From Ruminococcus sp. AF31-8BH (GTDB taxonomy: Bacteria > Bacillota > Clostridia > Lachnospirales > Lachnospiraceae), in the NCBI RefSeq assembly GCF_003460605.1, contig NZ_QTVN01000007.1:62001-126000 (forward strand): a stretch of 64,000 bases of DNA, read 5' to 3'. Below the pieces are notes generated by a model. That model made no database searches. It was given only the letters and a program-made list of their open reading frames with translations, and had not been told where the DNA came from. Below are positions 61,296-64,000 of the stretch, in pieces; the stretch's first letter is position 1, and each line of letters starts with the position of its first letter. A program made the position numbers and the translations under genes.

Positions 61296-61427
61296 AATCA
61301 CATAGGAATATAGTACCATCTTTAGTGGGATTTGGCAATGGTGGGTAGACATTTTCGTTGCCGTTACACGCATTGTGTGGTATGATTTTTTTATAGATAA
61401 AATATTATCTGTAAAAGGAGAGAAAAG

Positions 61428-61706
61428 ATGGAAGCGCTTATATGGGAAACAGCTGAGGAACTTGATAAAAATTTGGCACTGCGAGTGCGCAAAATACGAA
61501 AACGCCGCAAGATTTCCCAGCAGAAGCTGGCTGATTTAAGCGGTGTAAGCTACGGTTCCATAAAACGTTTTGAAACCAGCGGACAGATTTCCCTGCTGGC
61601 TCTGACTAAAATTGCCATGGCACTTGATATGGCAGACGAACTGCGGAACATTTTTTCCCAGGTACCGTACAGAAATATTCAGGAGGTAATAAATGAAAGC
61701 AGATAG
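61428..61706 (+). CDS. HipB-like XRE-family DNA-binding protein without a HipA partner
   Basis: 92 residues. ALRVRKIRKRRKISQQKLADLSGVSYGSIKRFETSGQISLLALTKIAMALD is the helix-turn-helix of HipB-type antitoxins, and the tail PYRNIQEVINES is also typical. In HipAB loci a kinase gene follows at once. Here GGAGG and an ATG do follow, at 61682-61695, but the frame is only 16 codons (MKADSLPDSRAMVSYS). It is therefore either an orphan regulator or the remainder of a broken module. Confidence 0.78.
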   Translation: MEALIWETAEELDKNLALRVRKIRKRRKISQQKLADLSGVSYGSIKRFETSGQISLLALTKIAMALDMADELRNIFSQVPYRNIQEVINESR

Positions 61707-61861
61707 TTTACCGGATAGTAGAGCCATGGTGAGTTACAGCTGAAGAATATTTTTGTTAGTGGAAATTATTTGATATTACTGACATTGTTGCAATTGGCAA
61801 TTTGAGCAAATGGGTGTAAAATGACGTTAAATGGATTTTTATTAAAGGAAGGTGAAAATGT

Positions 61862-63406
61862 ATGAAGGAAAATTGCAGGAAAGTCACTTCCTGCCCGTTT
61901 TACTCACTGTTTTTGGCGCTTCTGGCAGTGCTGCTGATGGGAATTCCGGCGGTGTCTGTACAGGCAGCAGGAGTGAAAACACCCGGCAAAGTGAATATTA
62001 CCAGTGTGAAAATGACTGGAAACAACAAGGTAACCATTAATTGGAAAAAAGCTTCGAATGCTACGAAGTACCGGATTTACTATAAGCAGTCTGGTGCCAG
62101 GTCCTGGAAAGCAATAGCAGATGTGAGTTCCGGGAAAACAAGCTATACCCATACTTCTAATAACAGGAATCCTCTGGCAGGCGGAAAGAAATATGTATAC
62201 ACGGTAAGGGCTTACAATAAGACAAGCCGCAAATGGGGTACATACGATAAAAATGGAAAAGGCGTGACAGTTCCCATTGTGCCGGGCAAAGTGAAGCTGG
62301 TTTCTGTAAAGGCAAATGTGTACAATAAGGTAACGGTAACCTGGAACAAAACTTCCAATGCCTCTTCCTACCGAATCTACTACAAGAAGGCAAATGCAAA
62401 GAACTGGACCAGGGTTACCGACGTAAAGGGCAGTCTGAGAAGCTACGTGCATAAAAGCAGCAAAAGTGCCGCATTAATAGCTGGAACCCAATATGTGTAC
62501 ACAGTCAGAGCCTACAACAGTTGCTCAAAAAAGTGGGGCTCCTATGATGCAAAAGGCATTACGGTAAAAGTGCCTGCCAAACCTGCAGCAAAGCCAACAG
62601 TTCCGCCAACGCCGCAGCCGACGGCAACTCCGATTCCAACCCAGGCTCCGTCAGCAAACACAGTGACAGCCCATGGCGTAACCTTTGATATGAGTTATTT
62701 TCCCGAAACAGCAATAGTAGGCGATGATATGGAATGCCTGTCAGTTATTCCGAAAAGTACAATTAAGCCGACAGATATTACCTATAAAATTGCAAATGGA
62801 AATGCACAGCAGCTTTGTTCCCCGGCAACACCAAATCTGCATTTAGGTTATGGAACCGAATATGAATCTGATTATTATGTATCAGACTGGAAAAACATGG
62901 TTGCTTATATAAAGACTTCTTATGAGCCGGAAATGTATCTGGAACACAGAGTTGAAATTTACAATCAGCTGCAGGCCGGTACTTTTCCAGTAAGTGTTTA
63001 TTACAAAAATACGTTGCTTAGAACCTGCCAGGTAACCGTAACAGGGGCAGACAGCAAAGTGGTAAAATACCGGAAATGGATGAATGAACTTGAGCAGAAA
63101 GCCTGGACAAGCGGCATGACTGTGATGGAAAAATTAACTGCCATAAAGAAATACATTTATGACAATTATACCTACACAACCGATGGCGTGATGTGCAATG
63201 CAGGCGCACAGGCGCTTCTGTATGCAGCCAGAGACTTGGGACTTACTGCAAGATACCGTTTTGTAGGTCCTCAGTATGACTACGAAAAAGGCTACGGTGA
63301 TGTCTATTACCATTTCGGCTCTGCATTTTGCGGAGGGCATGTGTGCACGATCATCACAATGGATGGCAAAGATTATATTATGGAAACCCAGGGACACGAG
63401 GGTTAA
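61862..63406 (+). CDS. Secreted protein with two fibronectin III-like repeats and a transglutaminase-like domain
   Basis: 514 residues. A signal peptide (about 1-36, cut near VQA-AG) leads to two Fn3-like repeats (about 40-135 and 137-235) that share KVNI/KLVSVK, NASSYRIYYK and YVYTVRAYN motifs. A Pro/Thr linker follows (about 238-262), then an unassigned beta domain and a C-terminal transglutaminase-like fold: C445 in MCNAGAQALLYAARDLGLTARY, H493 in GGHVCTIITMDGKDY, acidic residue in METQG. It may be a cell-surface cysteine peptidase or cross-linking enzyme. GGAAGGTG precedes the ATG. Confidence 0.75.
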   Translation: MKENCRKVTSCPFYSLFLALLAVLLMGIPAVSVQAAGVKTPGKVNITSVKMTGNNKVTINWKKASNATKYRIYYKQSGARSWKAIADVSSGKTSYTHTSNNRNPLAGGKKYVYTVRAYNKTSRKWGTYDKNGKGVTVPIVPGKVKLVSVKANVYNKVTVTWNKTSNASSYRIYYKKANAKNWTRVTDVKGSLRSYVHKSSKSAALIAGTQYVYTVRAYNSCSKKWGSYDAKGITVKVPAKPAAKPTVPPTPQPTATPIPTQAPSANTVTAHGVTFDMSYFPETAIVGDDMECLSVIPKSTIKPTDITYKIANGNAQQLCSPATPNLHLGYGTEYESDYYVSDWKNMVAYIKTSYEPEMYLEHRVEIYNQLQAGTFPVSVYYKNTLLRTCQVTVTGADSKVVKYRKWMNELEQKAWTSGMTVMEKLTAIKKYIYDNYTYTTDGVMCNAGAQALLYAARDLGLTARYRFVGPQYDYEKGYGDVYYHFGSAFCGGHVCTIITMDGKDYIMETQGHEG

Positions 63407-63412
63407 AAAGAG

Positions 63413-63446
63413 GCTCCCATGATGAAGAATCATGGGAGCTGCTTTA
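63413..63446. terminator. Bidirectional terminator between the Fn3 protein and spoVAA
   Basis: GCTCCCATGAT (63413-63423) pairs perfectly with ATCATGGGAGC (63429-63439); T-rich flanks on both strands (minus strand CTCTTTTTAA). Confidence 0.85.
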
Positions 63447-63487
63447 ATGTATGGTGTTCTCTGTGATCCGGCAAAGTGTGAAGATAG

Positions 63488-64000
63488 TTATTTATTTTCC
63501 GAATTTCTTGAGTCGTCCTCCATGATGGTGGTATTTACGTCATCTTCGTAAAGGCGCATTTGTACCTGCATAGGTGTGGGGTCATCTGTAAGTTTCATTT
63601 TTCCAAAGTGATTGAAGAAGAACAGAACGCCAAACCCAATCCCGATGGAATAAGAAGCCTCCAAAACAGAAAAGCCGTCTGTTGCCTGCCCGGTGACCTG
63701 AGTGTAGATCTGCTCAAAAAGCGCCGGGACATCTACGTCATTGTTAAAGGTCATAATGGAAAAGCCTGCGCCGAAAAAGGTGGCGAGACACACGAAGATC
63801 ACCTTGCACCATCTGAGAACAACATTGACGCTGCCTTCCTTCTGATAAGTGATGATGAAGGTAGGCTCTCCAATGTTGGTGATGTCCAGGTCCGGTTCCT
63901 TTTGCTGGATGTCCTTGATTAAGTCCATGGCACAGATCACGTAGCGTCCTGGCTTATCCGGGTCCAGATTGGCTACCGGCATTACGCGCAGGCGGTTTAA
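63488..64000 (-). CDS. spoVAA: Stage V sporulation protein AA, N-terminus outside the window
   Basis: The frame is open to the right edge (LNRLRV precedes the first internal ATG at 63982). The C-terminal part has FIITYQKEGSVNVVLRWCKV, two membrane helices (about 55-80 and 105-125 from that ATG) with the SpoVAA pattern FFGAGFSIMTFNNDVDVPAL and SYSIGIGFGVLFFFNHFG. SpoVAA takes part in uptake of dipicolinate into the forespore, so its presence argues for a spore former. No spoVAB follows in the direction of transcription, where a terminator and a convergent gene lie. Confidence 0.85.
   Translation of the reverse strand, partial: LNRLRVMPVANLDPDKPGRYVICAMDLIKDIQQKEPDLDITNIGEPTFIITYQKEGSVNVVLRWCKVIFVCLATFFGAGFSIMTFNNDVDVPALFEQIYTQVTGQATDGFSVLEASYSIGIGFGVLFFFNHFGKMKLTDDPTPMQVQMRLYEDDVNTTIMEDDSRNSENK

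Overview
The window looks like a chromosomal segment of a spore-forming, low-GC Firmicute, most likely a gut Lachnospiraceae (Blautia/Ruminococcus-like). The evidence is a stage V sporulation gene (spoVAA) at the right edge, large glycoside hydrolases with a GPH-type sugar transporter, a complete type I-C CRISPR-Cas locus, many hybrid two-component sensors, and strong AGGAGG-type ribosome sites. The genus is inference; no rRNA or other marker is present.

Layout. 1-3.0 kb: the end of kdpD, kdpE, and an ECF sigma/anti-sigma pair. 3.0-6.4 kb: a LacI-type repressor divergent from a GH31 alpha-glucosidase, with two palindromic operators flanking the promoter. 6.4-6.8 kb: two short palindromic mobile-like elements. 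6.8-11.4 kb: a 50-residue membrane protein, the CstA transporter, a GNAT acetyltransferase and a CHASE-GGDEF-PAS diguanylate cyclase. 11.5-12.4 kb: gene debris (an FtsX-type permease and the tail of a DUF3791-type protein). 12.4-21.4 kb: the type I-C locus cas3 - [DUF3990-DUF3791 pair] - cas5-cas8c-cas7-cas4-cas1-cas2 - a three-repeat array. 21.9-33.1 kb: a sensory operon of two solute-binding lipoproteins and three very large hybrid histidine kinases, followed by ogt.

33.6-38.5 kb: a decaying hexuronate/gluconate locus (ROK regulator with a frameshift, dehydrogenase with an internal deletion, intact GntP permease) followed by palindromic repeats. 38.6-44.7 kb: small accessory genes (sugar O-acetyltransferase, nucleotidyltransferase-fold protein, isochorismatase, XRE regulator with signal peptidase I, sdpR-sdpI pair) and an IS200/IS605 relic beside truncated genes. 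44.7-48.5 kb: a phosphonate-type ABC transporter (phnD-phnC-fused phnE) behind a riboswitch/attenuator-like leader. 48.7-51.2 kb: a transposase-family fragment and a LytTR/GHKL two-component system. 51.3-59.9 kb: a beta-glucoside utilisation cluster (domain-permuted membrane GH3, small membrane protein, second GH3, GPH transporter, esterase). 60-64 kb: MetY-like sulfhydrylase, orphan HipB-like regulator, secreted Fn3-transglutaminase-like protein, spoVAA.

The most interesting signal is inside the CRISPR locus. A two-gene module resembling a toxin-antitoxin pair (DUF3990 with an ART-like N-terminus, plus DUF3791) sits between cas3 and cas5 behind its own promoter. In the 254-base gap ahead of it, on the opposite strand, a promoter-like TTGTAA-N17-TATACT would start transcription at a degenerate CRISPR repeat. 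That repeat keeps the GTC start, a small stem-loop and the 12-base 3' end of the array repeat. Its first 8 'spacer' bases, ATTAATAT, recur in the promoter of the DUF3990 gene. This is the architecture expected of a CreA/CreR-type regulatory crRNA, here apparently paired with protein genes and able to control the whole downstream cas operon. The parts are seen directly in the sequence; the mechanism is inferred.
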